Shown here: piece after piece, positions 1-8,899 of the stretch
Position numbering within the stretch: position 1 is the stretch's first letter
Layout of the letters: the number at the start of each line of letters is the position of its first letter
From: Gammaproteobacteria bacterium
GTDB taxonomy: Bacteria; Pseudomonadota; Gammaproteobacteria; Enterobacterales; Kangiellaceae
DNA length: 16,021 bases
Assembly: GCA_002401655.1 (NCBI GenBank)
Contig: NVTT01000020.1
Span: forward strand, 24,438 to 40,458
Direction: 5' to 3'
Translations under genes and position numbers: made by a program
Notes under the pieces: generated by a model
Database searches by the model: none
What the model was told of the DNA's origin: nothing
What the model saw: only the letters and a program-made list of their open reading frames with translations

Positions 1-2
1 CA

Positions 3-3000
3 TCATACACCCCATTGAACAATAAAAGTAGTTCCTCTTTTACCGTCGGATTCTATCGCAAGAGAACCTTCATATTTTTCCGCCATCTTCTTAACCATAG
101 CGAGCCCCATACCGCTTCCTTCCGTTTCATCTCTTGACTGTAAAGTTTGAAACATTTCTAAGGCTTTGTCCTGTAAATCTACTGGAATACCTGGACCATC
201 GTCAATGATTGTAAATTGATGGAATTCTCGTTCTTCACCTTTAACTAAATCATATTTAATTTCAATTTTACCTTCTTTTTTATCATGGTGCTTAATGGCG
301 TTAGAAATCAAGTTACGCAAAACCATTTCAAAAGGAATTCTTTGTAAAGTGAAGTCGGAATCTTGTCCCACGCAAGTAAATCCATCTCTATTACCTTGCA
401 GTTCAAACAGCTCCTGTGTGACATCTTTCAAATTTAGCAATTCTTTTGCATGTTCATCTCTACCAATACGAGAGTATTCTAATAAGTCATTTAAAAGGTT
501 AAGCATTCTTTTACTTCGACTTTTTAACAAGCTCAAATGTTCTTTAGATTCTTCAGGCAAAAGTTCTCTACAATCTTCATCAATCCAGGTAACCAGTTGA
601 CTAATTCCGTTTAAAGGTGATTTTAAATCATGGGATGCCACATAGGCAAATTGATCTAAATCCGCGTTAGCTTCTTGTAATTGATTAACTTGAAAAGATA
701 AAATATCCCTAGTCTCTAATAATTCTAAAGCATTCATTTTACTTTGTGTGATATCAGTTCTTATGCTGATATAAGATTCAGGTTTTCCTTTGTCATTCAT
801 AAATGGAACAATGGTTGTTTGTACCCAATAATTTTTACCTGATTTACTTTTGTTACAAATTTCACCATTCCACGTTTTACCGACAACCAGCATCTCAAAC
901 ATTTCTTTGAAAAAAACTAAACCATGATACCCAGAGTTTAAGATCCGATGATTCTTACCAATTAATTCGTCTTCAGAGAACTCGCTGATATCACAAAATT
1001 TTTCATTCACATAAGTTATATTACCTTTCACATCTGTCATTGAAACGATTGAGTGTTCATCTAACGCAAATTTCTGCCGCAGCAATTCATTGTCTTTTTC
1101 TTTTTGCGTAATTAGCATGTTATGAAAACTACGTGAGAATACACCGACTTCATCTTTCGCATCTATTGGTAAGTTTTTAACTTCACCAGTATATTCGTAA
1201 CGCAATAATTCTCGAATAATATCTTGCATAGGCTGGGTGATTTTTCTACTTGAAATAACCGCAAAAGCTAATGCAAAAACCGCTAAGCCAATACCGATCA
1301 TCCAACTTCTGTTACTAAGGTCTCTCAAATTCGATTGTAACTCAGCCATATCCAAAAATATAAAAAGTCTAAGAATGCTAGTTGACTCACCTCTTTTCAT
1401 AATCATTGTTCGGTAGTGTCCAGTCGCTGAATTTTTATTCGACTGCATGCTATTAGCTTCCAGAACATTCACTAAATCTAAGGTAGCGGTGTTTTTTTCA
1501 ATTACATTATTTAATTCTGGGATCATGTGTTGTAGCAATTCCCCGACTTTAATAAATGATAGTTCATGGCTATTAGCATGATATTCTGATAAAACATGAC
1601 CGTCACTTGAAGCTATAATAAGCTTTCTGTGAAATAAAGAATCTAACTCTAAATGGTCAATAAAAAGTGACAGATTTATTTTTAATTCTAGCACTCCAAA
1701 TGGTATTTGATTCTTTTGGTCATAAATAGGTCTCACAATATTTAAGGTTGAATATTGTTGATTACTCGCATTAAAGCTATCAGTATTAAAACTGACATGA
1801 CCTGGTAGATCGTTTAAATGCAGAAATAAATTTTCATCTATTACTATGTCTAATTTTGATTGGGGCGAAACAAAAACTTGTTCACTTTGGCGATACGCTC
1901 TTACTAGCTCGGCATTATCGCCAACTAGTTGCACAAATCTTATTTCTTCATAAACTGCCTCATTGTTTATTAATGATTTAAAAATCGTGCTGAGTCTGGA
2001 GCGCCAAACATTATCAGAATTTCTATCGCTTTGTTTAATCGCTTTAATTATATTTTGCACAGGCGGAGTATTACTTAAAAAACCAACTTCACTTTCTGCT
2101 CTCTCGTAAATCGCTTTAATCAAACTTTCTACTACAACCGCCTCTTTATTTAATTGGCTTAACTTTTCTTGTCTGAATAATTTTTCAGTATCATTTTGAT
2201 AAATTTCAGTGATAAATAATGTAATCAAAAGAGCTAAAGCAAAAGTGAATACCGGTATTACAAAAGTTTGTGGATATTTTGCGCTACCTACTTTTAACAA
2301 TTTAAGTTTAGGATTATTCCATTGAGTATTTGCTTTCTGGCTGGTTTGGTTGGTTTGGTTGGTTTGGTTGGAAAAATCTAGCAGACTGGTTAATATACCG
2401 CCTAATAAACAAATATAAGCAACCACCTTTAGACCATGCGCAATATTGAAATGGTTATCGAATAACGCGGTAGAACCAAATGCCATATGAACTTGAGTAA
2501 TTATTTCTGGTATCAAACTAAGTAGCAATGCATAGCCAACAATAGTGGGCGTCTTTTTATACCAAGTCCAAGCTAAAGCACCAGAAAAGAAAAATAGCGC
2601 TAACGGTAGCACATCATAAGGGCGCGTAATTAATGCATTCTTAAAGGTGGTTTGAGGTAAACTATCACTTGTGGCCGCCAAAACTACCGAAATAATCGCG
2701 AGACTAACAAAAATACTGCTAACGATGAATAGAATCCTAAATCCATATTTTTCTTGCCATTTAAATTGTGCTCTACTGCCATCCAGAAAACATTTATTCC
2801 TAATGTAAATAGAAACGCTAACGCCAACAATCATCAAAGATGCATTAAAAATACGCGAAAAAGCCCAAGTGAAAGGAATGAAATCTGTGTTAGGTACATT
2901 AGCAGAAATAATTCTGGTGGCAGCTAACGTATGAAACGCGTCAGTGAATCCAGCGCACAACAACGCCATTCCAATAATTGGTACAGACACATCTCGATAT

Positions 3001-3260
3001 AAATAGTAATGCAAGAATGACGCAAAACCAGCGATTAAAGCCACACTAACCGCAGTCCACTCTAGTAGTGCATGATGCATTCCGCCTTTGATAGCATTAA
3101 ATTTATCATCCGCAGTGACATCCGTTAAGGTATTTCTAGTTTCTTGAAAGTTAATTGAAATTGAGGAGAAGTCTATACCTAATAAATTAAGAACAAATGG
3201 CAATATACTAACTAATAGTACAAGGATAAGTATGCGTTGTTGTTTTAATTTATCATGCAT
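3..3260 (-). CDS. Membrane hybrid-sensing histidine kinase (MASE-type 7TM, extracytoplasmic sensor, HAMP, PAS, HisKA, HATPase)
   Basis: This is a 1085-residue inner-membrane sensor kinase expected to autophosphorylate on His and pass the phosphate to a response regulator. Residues ~1-295 form a multi-helix membrane module resembling MASE3 (FHTLA and a WAFSRIFNA segment). A linker at ~297-307 carries an NQT triplet repeat. A TM helix follows at ~330-352, then a large extracytoplasmic, probably Cache-like sensor (~353-648), a TM at ~650-670, HAMP at ~671-723 and PAS at ~728-845 (TYVNEKFCDISEF). The H-box ASHDLKSPL has phosphoacceptor H877. The N-box is near 983 (LRNLISNAIKHH), with G-boxes DDGPGIP and GSGMGLAM. 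There is no receiver domain. The ATG is preceded by an AAGGA ribosome site at 7-nt spacing. It lies 54 nt downstream of the REC-GGDEF-EAL gene on the same strand, so co-transcription is likely. Its TGA overlaps an ATG at 3..1 (TGATG), implying a translationally coupled next gene. The ligand is unknown and the MASE subtype is tentative. Confidence 0.93.
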   Translation of the reverse strand: MHDKLKQQRILILVLLVSILPFVLNLLGIDFSSISINFQETRNTLTDVTADDKFNAIKGGMHHALLEWTAVSVALIAGFASFLHYYLYRDVSVPIIGMALLCAGFTDAFHTLAATRIISANVPNTDFIPFTWAFSRIFNASLMIVGVSVSIYIRNKCFLDGSRAQFKWQEKYGFRILFIVSSIFVSLAIISVVLAATSDSLPQTTFKNALITRPYDVLPLALFFFSGALAWTWYKKTPTIVGYALLLSLIPEIITQVHMAFGSTALFDNHFNIAHGLKVVAYICLLGGILTSLLDFSNQTNQTNQTSQKANTQWNNPKLKLLKVGSAKYPQTFVIPVFTFALALLITLFITEIYQNDTEKLFRQEKLSQLNKEAVVVESLIKAIYERAESEVGFLSNTPPVQNIIKAIKQSDRNSDNVWRSRLSTIFKSLINNEAVYEEIRFVQLVGDNAELVRAYRQSEQVFVSPQSKLDIVIDENLFLHLNDLPGHVSFNTDSFNASNQQYSTLNIVRPIYDQKNQIPFGVLELKINLSLFIDHLELDSLFHRKLIIASSDGHVLSEYHANSHELSFIKVGELLQHMIPELNNVIEKNTATLDLVNVLEANSMQSNKNSATGHYRTMIMKRGESTSILRLFIFLDMAELQSNLRDLSNRSWMIGIGLAVFALAFAVISSRKITQPMQDIIRELLRYEYTGEVKNLPIDAKDEVGVFSRSFHNMLITQKEKDNELLRQKFALDEHSIVSMTDVKGNITYVNEKFCDISEFSEDELIGKNHRILNSGYHGLVFFKEMFEMLVVGKTWNGEICNKSKSGKNYWVQTTIVPFMNDKGKPESYISIRTDITQSKMNALELLETRDILSFQVNQLQEANADLDQFAYVASHDLKSPLNGISQLVTWIDEDCRELLPEESKEHLSLLKSRSKRMLNLLNDLLEYSRIGRDEHAKELLNLKDVTQELFELQGNRDGFTCVGQDSDFTLQRIPFEMVLRNLISNAIKHHDKKEGKIEIKYDLVKGEEREFHQFTIIDDGPGIPVDLQDKALEMFQTLQSRDETEGSGMGLAMVKKMAEKYEGSLAIESDGKRGTTFIVQWGV
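2342..2371. repeat. 3.3-copy 9-bp tandem repeat (TGGTTTGGT) within the kinase gene
   Basis: The plus strand carries TGGTTTGGT three times followed by TGG. On the coding strand this reads as repeated Asn-Gln-Thr, in the linker between the seven-helix membrane module and the second membrane-anchored sensor module. The 9-bp unit keeps frame, so copy-number change would only lengthen or shorten the linker. The plus strand also has seven GG runs separated by two or three T. Confidence 0.9.
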
Positions 3261-3314
3261 TTTTATTCCTTTAGAGCTTAAATAAATTTAGCCTGTTTTG
3301 TTTTTTTATTAGCA

Positions 3315-5075
3315 TCATCTATCGAGAGATATTTGCTTTCTTTTACTTAAAGCTCTATGCATATCGTCAATATGAGATACAGAAAGAGGCCTAGATAAAA
3401 AGAACCCTTGTAGACATTGTATATTCAGTTTTTGACACATTTCAACTTGTTCTAAAGTTTCAACGCCTTCCGCGACGATATTTAACTCTAGTGAATTTGC
3501 CATCGCGACTAAACCTCTCACTAGCTTATAGTTCTTTTCTTTTTCTTTTCCCGTTGGCATTAAAGACTTGTCAATTTTTACCGTATCGATTGGAAATTGA
3601 TGCAAGTGAGAAATAGAAGAATATCCCGTTCCAAAATCATCTAATGCAATATGACAGCCTAACTTACTAATACTTTCTATAACGGTTATAGTTTGCTCAG
3701 ATACATCTAATAGTGCCGTTTCCGTTAGCTCAAATTCAATCATTTCTGCAGGAACTTTATATTTATCTAAACAACCTTTGATAAAGGAACTGAGATTAAT
3801 GTCTGAAAGTTGAACAGGCGATAAATTGATAGCCATTTTTTTTGCTTTAAAATTGATACTTTCTTTATTTGTATTATTCCATAAACTTAACTGATGGATC
3901 GCTTGGTCAATGATCCACTGGCCCAACTCATTAATTAAACGCGTTTCCTCAGCTATCGGGATGAACTCATCGGGTCGCATTGGATTATCATCTGCAACCC
4001 ACCTAATCAGCGCTTCATAACCAATTTCATTGAGGTCATCGCCATTAAAAACGGGTTGATAGTGCAGTTCAAAAGATTTTGCTTTGACGGCTTTACGTAG
4101 TCTAGTTTCTGCTTCTAATCTTGCTAAAAATTGCTTTTGCATATCATCTTCAAAAAATGCAATTTGATTTCTGCCAAGTGCTTTAGCCTTATACATGGCA
4201 ATATCGGCGAACTTGAATATTTCTGTGCGGTTTTGCGCGTTGTCGGGACAAAAAGCAATACCAATACTCGCACCAATCGAAACCATAACGCCTTTGATTA
4301 AAAAAGGCTTTTCTAGTACTTTAAGAATTCTTCCGCCAACCTTATCGGCAATATGTACTGATTCCAATTGGGGCAATATAATCGCAAACTCATCACCACC
4401 TAACCTTGCAAAGACTTCACTCCCTCTTAAACATCCCTTTATGCGATTAACAACTCTCTGAAGTAATTCATCACCCACGTCATGTCCATAGTTATCATTC
4501 ACATCTTTGAAATGATCTAAATCTAACAAGATTAACGCGACTCGTTCCTTATTTTCCTTATTGCGTTTTAATTCATTAAGGGTTTGTTCTAGTCGAATAT
4601 CAAACATATGACGATTTGCAAGCTTAGTCAGACCATCTTGCTCAGCCATGATTTGGATTTTCTTATGGCTTCTAACTAGCCTTTCTTCTAATTTAAAGCG
4701 TGTTTTAGCCGAAGCTATCGCTCTACGCAACCTAAACCCGGTGATATCCGTTTTGGTTAAAAAGTCTTGTGCGCCGGCTTCTAAACATCGTACAGCGAGA
4801 TCATCATCTTCTGATGTGCTGATGATAATGATCGGTGTACCTAATTTAGCGTCAGATGAATTGCTCACTTTTAACGCATTAATCATGTCCATCCCGTTCT
4901 TTCTGGGCATGTTAAAATCACACAGCACAACGTCAAATTTATTATCTTTGAGTTGTTCCAGACCCAGATCAACATTCTCAGCTTCAACAACAATAATATC
5001 CGCACTTCCACGCTTCAGCGTACGCTGAATATGCTTTCTGTCGACTAAATCGTCGTCTACTAACAATACATTCAT
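3315..5075 (-). CDS. Response regulator with GGDEF and EAL domains (c-di-GMP turnover)
   Basis: This 586-residue cytoplasmic protein is predicted to make and/or degrade cyclic di-GMP under phosphorelay control. The REC domain is at ~1-125, with acidic pocket D7-D9 and phosphoacceptor D53 (LCDFNMP). The GGDEF domain (~150-305) has intact RLGGDEF with G226-G227-D228-E229-F230. The upstream inhibitory site reads R217-G-S-E220 instead of RxxD, so product inhibition may be weak. The EAL domain (~330-570) has E354-A-L-I-R358, NLSP, ELTE, DDFGTGYSS, KID, EGVET and QGF, which are the residues expected of an active phosphodiesterase. Both catalytic domains look intact, so net activity cannot be predicted. 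It is followed after 54 nt by the sensor kinase, its obvious candidate phosphodonor. The start ATG has no strong ribosome site but places the REC domain correctly. It is transcribed divergently from rapA. Confidence 0.95.
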   Translation of the reverse strand: MNVLLVDDDLVDRKHIQRTLKRGSADIIVVEAENVDLGLEQLKDNKFDVVLCDFNMPRKNGMDMINALKVSNSSDAKLGTPIIIISTSEDDDLAVRCLEAGAQDFLTKTDITGFRLRRAIASAKTRFKLEERLVRSHKKIQIMAEQDGLTKLANRHMFDIRLEQTLNELKRNKENKERVALILLDLDHFKDVNDNYGHDVGDELLQRVVNRIKGCLRGSEVFARLGGDEFAIILPQLESVHIADKVGGRILKVLEKPFLIKGVMVSIGASIGIAFCPDNAQNRTEIFKFADIAMYKAKALGRNQIAFFEDDMQKQFLARLEAETRLRKAVKAKSFELHYQPVFNGDDLNEIGYEALIRWVADDNPMRPDEFIPIAEETRLINELGQWIIDQAIHQLSLWNNTNKESINFKAKKMAINLSPVQLSDINLSSFIKGCLDKYKVPAEMIEFELTETALLDVSEQTITVIESISKLGCHIALDDFGTGYSSISHLHQFPIDTVKIDKSLMPTGKEKEKNYKLVRGLVAMANSLELNIVAEGVETLEQVEMCQKLNIQCLQGFFLSRPLSVSHIDDMHRALSKRKQISLDR

Positions 5076-5133
5076 AACTACAGCTACTAAAGAATTACGC
5101 CCATTAGCTTAGTGTAGTTCAGTTTGTAGATAA

Positions 5134-5164
5134 TTGACTATTTTAGTCGGGTTTATTTAGTCAA
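5134..5164. promoter_or_regulatory. Repeated TTTAGTC / TTGACTA motifs in divergent promoter region
   Basis: TTGACTA (5134-5140) and TAGTCAA (5158-5164) form a 7-bp inverted repeat. An additional TAGTC at 5144-5148 makes a small dyad with the left arm, and TTTAGTC occurs at 5142-5148 and 5156-5162, 14 bp apart. The block sits between the start of the REC-GGDEF-EAL gene and the predicted rapA promoter, so it could be an operator for either gene. The binding protein is unknown. In AT-rich DNA chance is possible. Confidence 0.3.
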
Positions 5165-5172
5165 AATCAACG

Positions 5173-5201
5173 GTGAAACTATTGCGTGAATCACGTATAA
5201 T
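5173..5201 (+). promoter_or_regulatory. Putative sigma70 promoter for rapA
   Basis: A perfect -10 hexamer TATAAT lies at 5196-5201. A GTGAAA hexamer (4 of 6 matches to TTGACA) lies 17 bp upstream at 5173-5178. The predicted transcription start is near 5208, giving a leader of about 55 nt before the rapA ATG at 5263. Confidence 0.55.
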
Positions 5202-5262
5202 CCGCCTCCAAAATTGATCTTGACTGTTCTCAACCTTTTTCTTAACTTAGAATTGATAATTT

Positions 5263-8142
5263 ATGACTGATTTTGCCATTGGCCAACGCTGGCTAAGTGA
5301 AAATGAAACGGAATTAGGGCTTGGTATCGTCGAGCGAGTGGATCACCGTTTAGTCGGTGTCTTCTTTCCTGCGACCGAAGAACAAAGAAATTATGCCATA
5401 TCGAGTGCGCCACTTGCCCGAGTGCGCTTTCAAAAGGGTCAATCAATTGAAACTTCCCATGGAGAGCAATTTACCATTCAAAGTGTTGAAAACTTAAATG
5501 GCACTTTGGTTTACATGGTAACCGACCCTCAAAATTCAGATAAATTACTTCCGCTCCCAGAAACACAACTTAGTCATAAGCTAGAGCTAGATCAAGCCAG
5601 CGATCGTTTATTTTCAGGTCAAGTTGATTCATTAAAATGGTTTCAACTACGTTATTCAGCCATGCAAGCAAAAAGTAAGTTAGAACGATCGCCTGTATTA
5701 GGATTACAAGGTCCACGAGTGGATCTGATCCCCCATCAGCTTTATATCGCATCCGAAGTAGGCGCTCGCTTTGCACCTCGTGTTTTATTGTCCGATGAAG
5801 TGGGGCTAGGTAAAACTATTGAAGCCGGTATGATTTTGCACCAACAATTATTGAGTCATCGTGCTCAGCGCGTGCTTATTATTGTGCCACAAAGTTTAAT
5901 TCATCAATGGTTTGTGGAAATGTACCGACGTTTTAATTTGCACTTTCATATTTTTGATGACTCTCGAATTGATGCTTTAAAATCCTCTTTAGTTGATGAG
6001 TTTGCTGAAAATGTAAATGCCGAGTCGGAATTATTAGAAACCGAAATAGTTGAAGAAAATATCTATCTAAGTGAACAGTTAGTGCTGTGCTCAACGGAAA
6101 CCATGGCTAGTTGTGATATTGATGAAATATCACAAGGTGAATGGGATCTATTAATCATTGATGAAGCCCATCACCTACAATGGTCTAATGAAAAAGCTAG
6201 TATTGAATATATCAACGCTGAAAAAATAGCATTGCAAACACCTGGTTTATTACTATTATCCGCTACGCCAGAGCAACTGGGAATTGAAAGTCACTTTGCA
6301 AGACTAAGACTTCTCGATCCTAATCGGTTTTATGACTTAGAAGCGTTTAAGAAAGAACAAGAAGATTATGAAGATACCGCAGAACAAATAGAAGAGTTGA
6401 CTGCTTTTGAAACAGAAGAATCGAAGACTGATACAGAAAAACAAATAAAAGATTTACTGGACCAAAATGGAACAGGTCGCGTTGTTTTTAGAAATACACG
6501 AAATAATGTCAGCGGTTTTCCTAAACGAGAAATCACTTCCTACGCTTTAGATTCAAATGAAACCTACAATGAATTGCTGAAAAATAATAGCCTAGAAAAT
6601 TTGAGTGGTTTCGATGAATTAGCGCAAGCGATCCATCCTGAAACGCGATTTGAAGACGATCAATGGTGTCCACACGATCCGAGAGTAGCTTGGTTAAAAA
6701 AATATTTAAAAGAGCATCGTAATGATAAAGTCGTGATCATTTGTGCTAGTAAGGAAACCGCTATTAACCTTGATTTGTATTGTCGTTTTAAACTCGGCAT
6801 CAACTGTTGTACATTCCATGAGGATATGGATTTAATTAGTCGAGACAGAGCAGCAGCTCACTTTGCCGATTTTGAAGATGGCGCACGAGCCATTATTTGT
6901 AGCGAAATTGGTAGTGAGGGACGTAATTTTCAATTTAGTCATCAATTGGTACTTCTAGATTTGCCACTTAATCCTGATCTGTTAGAGCAAAGAATAGGTA
7001 GACTCGATCGCATTGGTCAAAAAAACACGATTCAGATCCATGTGCCATTTATTAAGAACTCCGCTCAAGAAATTCTTTTTAATTGGTATCAACAAGGCAT
7101 GAATGCCTTTAGAAGAACAAACCCTGCGGGCACACAAATATTTTTACAAACGGGTGAAGAATTAAAGCAAAAATTAAAATTATTTTCTATTGCCAATCTA
7201 GACATAGAATCAAATGAATTTGCTGATTTGTATTTTCCTTTAATTGAAAAAACTCAAACCATTCATCAAGAATTATGCAGTCATTTAGAAAAGGGCAAAG
7301 ATAAATTATTAGCAATGACCTCATTCAATCAAGAAAAAGCGGATGAGCTGGTTAAAAATCTTGAAAAAATGGATGAAATATCACCGCAAGAATTTATGCA
7401 ACAAACTTGGCATCGATTTGGTGTGGATTTTGAAGATCATTCAGAAAAAGCGATAGTCATTCGCCCTGGCGATCATCAATTTGTTGCAAATTTTCCAAGC
7501 TTGCCGGAAGAAGGCTTAACCGCAACCTTTGATAGAACAACAGCCTTGAGCCGTGATGACATGCACTTTTTGACTTGGGAGCATCCGATGGTAATCGGTG
7601 CCATTGATCTTATTTTGAACGAAAATAAAGGTAACGCTAGCGTCTGTATTTTAAAAAATAAAGGCATTAAAGCAGGCACTATTTTAATCGAAAGTTTATT
7701 TAAACTAGAAAGTATTGCGCCGAAATATCTACAAGCTCAACGCTTTTTACCTTTTACTTGTATACGCTTATTAATGAACGACAAAGGCGCTAATTTAGCC
7801 AACAATGTCAGTCACGATCAACTCAGCAGTCAGTGCAAAAAACTAGACAAAGTGAATGCTCGACTAGTGTTGAAAAGTGAAGAAAAAACAGTCAAAGCCA
7901 TCTTAAATAAAGCCAAACTTTTAGCTGAAAAATCAGGTAACGAAATCATACTAAAAACACTTGAATCAATGAAACAGGAGCAAACCGATGAGGTTTCAAG
8001 GTTAGAAAGTCTGAAAAAAATCAATCCCAATGTTCGCCCCGAAGAGATCACTTATCTTAACCGCCAAACTGAACTGTTAGAGAAATATATTGGTGAGACG
8101 GAAGTGAAATTGGAATCGGTTAGAGTGATTGTGGCGGTTTAG
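5263..8142 (+). CDS. rapA: RNA polymerase-associated SWI2/SNF2 ATPase RapA (HepA)
   Basis: RapA binds RNA polymerase and uses ATP hydrolysis to reactivate or recycle stalled polymerase. The 959-residue length is close to the E. coli protein (968). The N-terminus (IGQRWLSENETELGLG) aligns with the E. coli Tudor-like N-terminal module and supports the ATG at 5263, although no strong ribosome site is visible. The first RecA-like lobe has Walker A DEVGLGKT (K184) and DEAHH (D300). The second has SEIGSEGRNFQF and the arginine-finger motif QRIGRLDRIGQ beginning at R577. An acidic insertion (~360-395, rich in E and D) lies between lobes, and the RapA-specific C-terminal region is complete. The gene has its own predicted promoter and converges with the DsbA-like gene with a 19-bp gap and no visible terminator. 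Confidence 0.98.
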   Translation: MTDFAIGQRWLSENETELGLGIVERVDHRLVGVFFPATEEQRNYAISSAPLARVRFQKGQSIETSHGEQFTIQSVENLNGTLVYMVTDPQNSDKLLPLPETQLSHKLELDQASDRLFSGQVDSLKWFQLRYSAMQAKSKLERSPVLGLQGPRVDLIPHQLYIASEVGARFAPRVLLSDEVGLGKTIEAGMILHQQLLSHRAQRVLIIVPQSLIHQWFVEMYRRFNLHFHIFDDSRIDALKSSLVDEFAENVNAESELLETEIVEENIYLSEQLVLCSTETMASCDIDEISQGEWDLLIIDEAHHLQWSNEKASIEYINAEKIALQTPGLLLLSATPEQLGIESHFARLRLLDPNRFYDLEAFKKEQEDYEDTAEQIEELTAFETEESKTDTEKQIKDLLDQNGTGRVVFRNTRNNVSGFPKREITSYALDSNETYNELLKNNSLENLSGFDELAQAIHPETRFEDDQWCPHDPRVAWLKKYLKEHRNDKVVIICASKETAINLDLYCRFKLGINCCTFHEDMDLISRDRAAAHFADFEDGARAIICSEIGSEGRNFQFSHQLVLLDLPLNPDLLEQRIGRLDRIGQKNTIQIHVPFIKNSAQEILFNWYQQGMNAFRRTNPAGTQIFLQTGEELKQKLKLFSIANLDIESNEFADLYFPLIEKTQTIHQELCSHLEKGKDKLLAMTSFNQEKADELVKNLEKMDEISPQEFMQQTWHRFGVDFEDHSEKAIVIRPGDHQFVANFPSLPEEGLTATFDRTTALSRDDMHFLTWEHPMVIGAIDLILNENKGNASVCILKNKGIKAGTILIESLFKLESIAPKYLQAQRFLPFTCIRLLMNDKGANLANNVSHDQLSSQCKKLDKVNARLVLKSEEKTVKAILNKAKLLAEKSGNEIILKTLESMKQEQTDEVSRLESLKKINPNVRPEEITYLNRQTELLEKYIGETEVKLESVRVIVAV

Positions 8143-8161
8143 GTTTCTGTTTACGACACTA

Positions 8162-8863
8162 TCAACACCAACTACAACTATCATCCTTTGATGTATTCAA
8201 AAGTTCGGCGACATTCGCTTTCATAATATTGTAGCTAACGTTACCGAATAATTTCTGCCGATTTTCGTTAAGAATATAAGTCGGGCTTCCGCTTAGTTTA
8301 TAAGTTTCCTTCATCGCCATTTCAGAGCAAAAAAGAGCCATAGCTTGACCATCGGTTAAATAATTAAGTATATTCTCTTTCTTGATCGAAAACTGATTAG
8401 CTATATCATAGAGCACATCTCTATCGCTAATATCTCTCCCATCCCTAAAGAATGCTAATCGCATTGCCCATTCAACTTCTTTTACCAAAAAGTAGGAATC
8501 TTTTACATCAACTTGATTTTTGTTGTTATCCGCTTCGTAACATTGAATTGCTTTTAAAAATAAATGGCTTGTACCAGATGTTTTTGGCTGGCAAGTTTTC
8601 CAAATATTAGGTGATACTTCCAAATGAGGAAACTGTTTACAAACATCTTGTACATGTTCACCAAAACCAACATACCCGCCTTTATTTTTCCAGCCTTCTG
8701 CAATTCTAGTTTGTGTGTCACCAAATAGAGTGACATGGTAGGGCGTAATTTCAATATCCGCTTTAAATGTATCCTTGAGCTTGTTTAACCTTTCTTGAGC
8801 AACGTAAGCCCATACACATAGCAGGTCTGAGAAATAGGAAACGTGTACCGGTGATTTTGTCAT
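8162..8863 (-). CDS. DsbA/FrnE-like thioredoxin-fold protein with monothiol site
   Basis: This 233-residue protein has no signal peptide, so it is expected in the cytoplasm. The N-terminal strand and active-site segment YFSDLLCVWAY resembles FrnE-type DsbA-family proteins, whose usual CPWC is here C16-V-W-A19, leaving one cysteine. GSPT (192-195) supplies the cis-proline loop typical of thioredoxin folds. The protein ends in CSWC (C230, C233), a CxxC motif at the extreme C-terminus. Likely roles are a disulfide/glutathione-linked oxidoreductase or a 2-hydroxychromene-2-carboxylate isomerase relative; the substrate is not evident. It lies 36 nt downstream of sfsA on the same strand and is probably co-transcribed with it. 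A GGAA ribosome site stands ~10 nt before the ATG. Confidence 0.85.
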   Translation of the reverse strand: MTKSPVHVSYFSDLLCVWAYVAQERLNKLKDTFKADIEITPYHVTLFGDTQTRIAEGWKNKGGYVGFGEHVQDVCKQFPHLEVSPNIWKTCQPKTSGTSHLFLKAIQCYEADNNKNQVDVKDSYFLVKEVEWAMRLAFFRDGRDISDRDVLYDIANQFSIKKENILNYLTDGQAMALFCSEMAMKETYKLSGSPTYILNENRQKLFGNVSYNIMKANVAELLNTSKDDSCSWC

Positions 8864-8899
8864 AATAATTATTCCAAGTATTAGGATGGCAGAAGTCTG

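Noticed and set aside
295..600. Plus-strand open frame antisense to the sensor kinase
   Set aside because: It lies wholly inside the kinase HisKA/HATPase coding region and its translation shows no family features; a shadow frame.
2342..2371. CRISPR-like or attachment-site repeat
   Set aside because: Uninterrupted 9-bp tandem units with no spacers, in frame within a gene; a minisatellite.
4195..5028. Two plus-strand frames antisense to the REC-GGDEF-EAL gene
   Set aside because: Both are contained in a gene with intact catalytic motifs on the other strand, and have no recognisable domains.
5261..8051. Several minus-strand frames inside rapA
   Set aside because: Short, without ribosome sites, and fully overlapped by a strongly conserved RapA.
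8554..8754. Minus-strand 66-codon frame inside the DsbA-like gene
   Set aside because: It is another frame of the same strand within the real gene, with no supporting signal.
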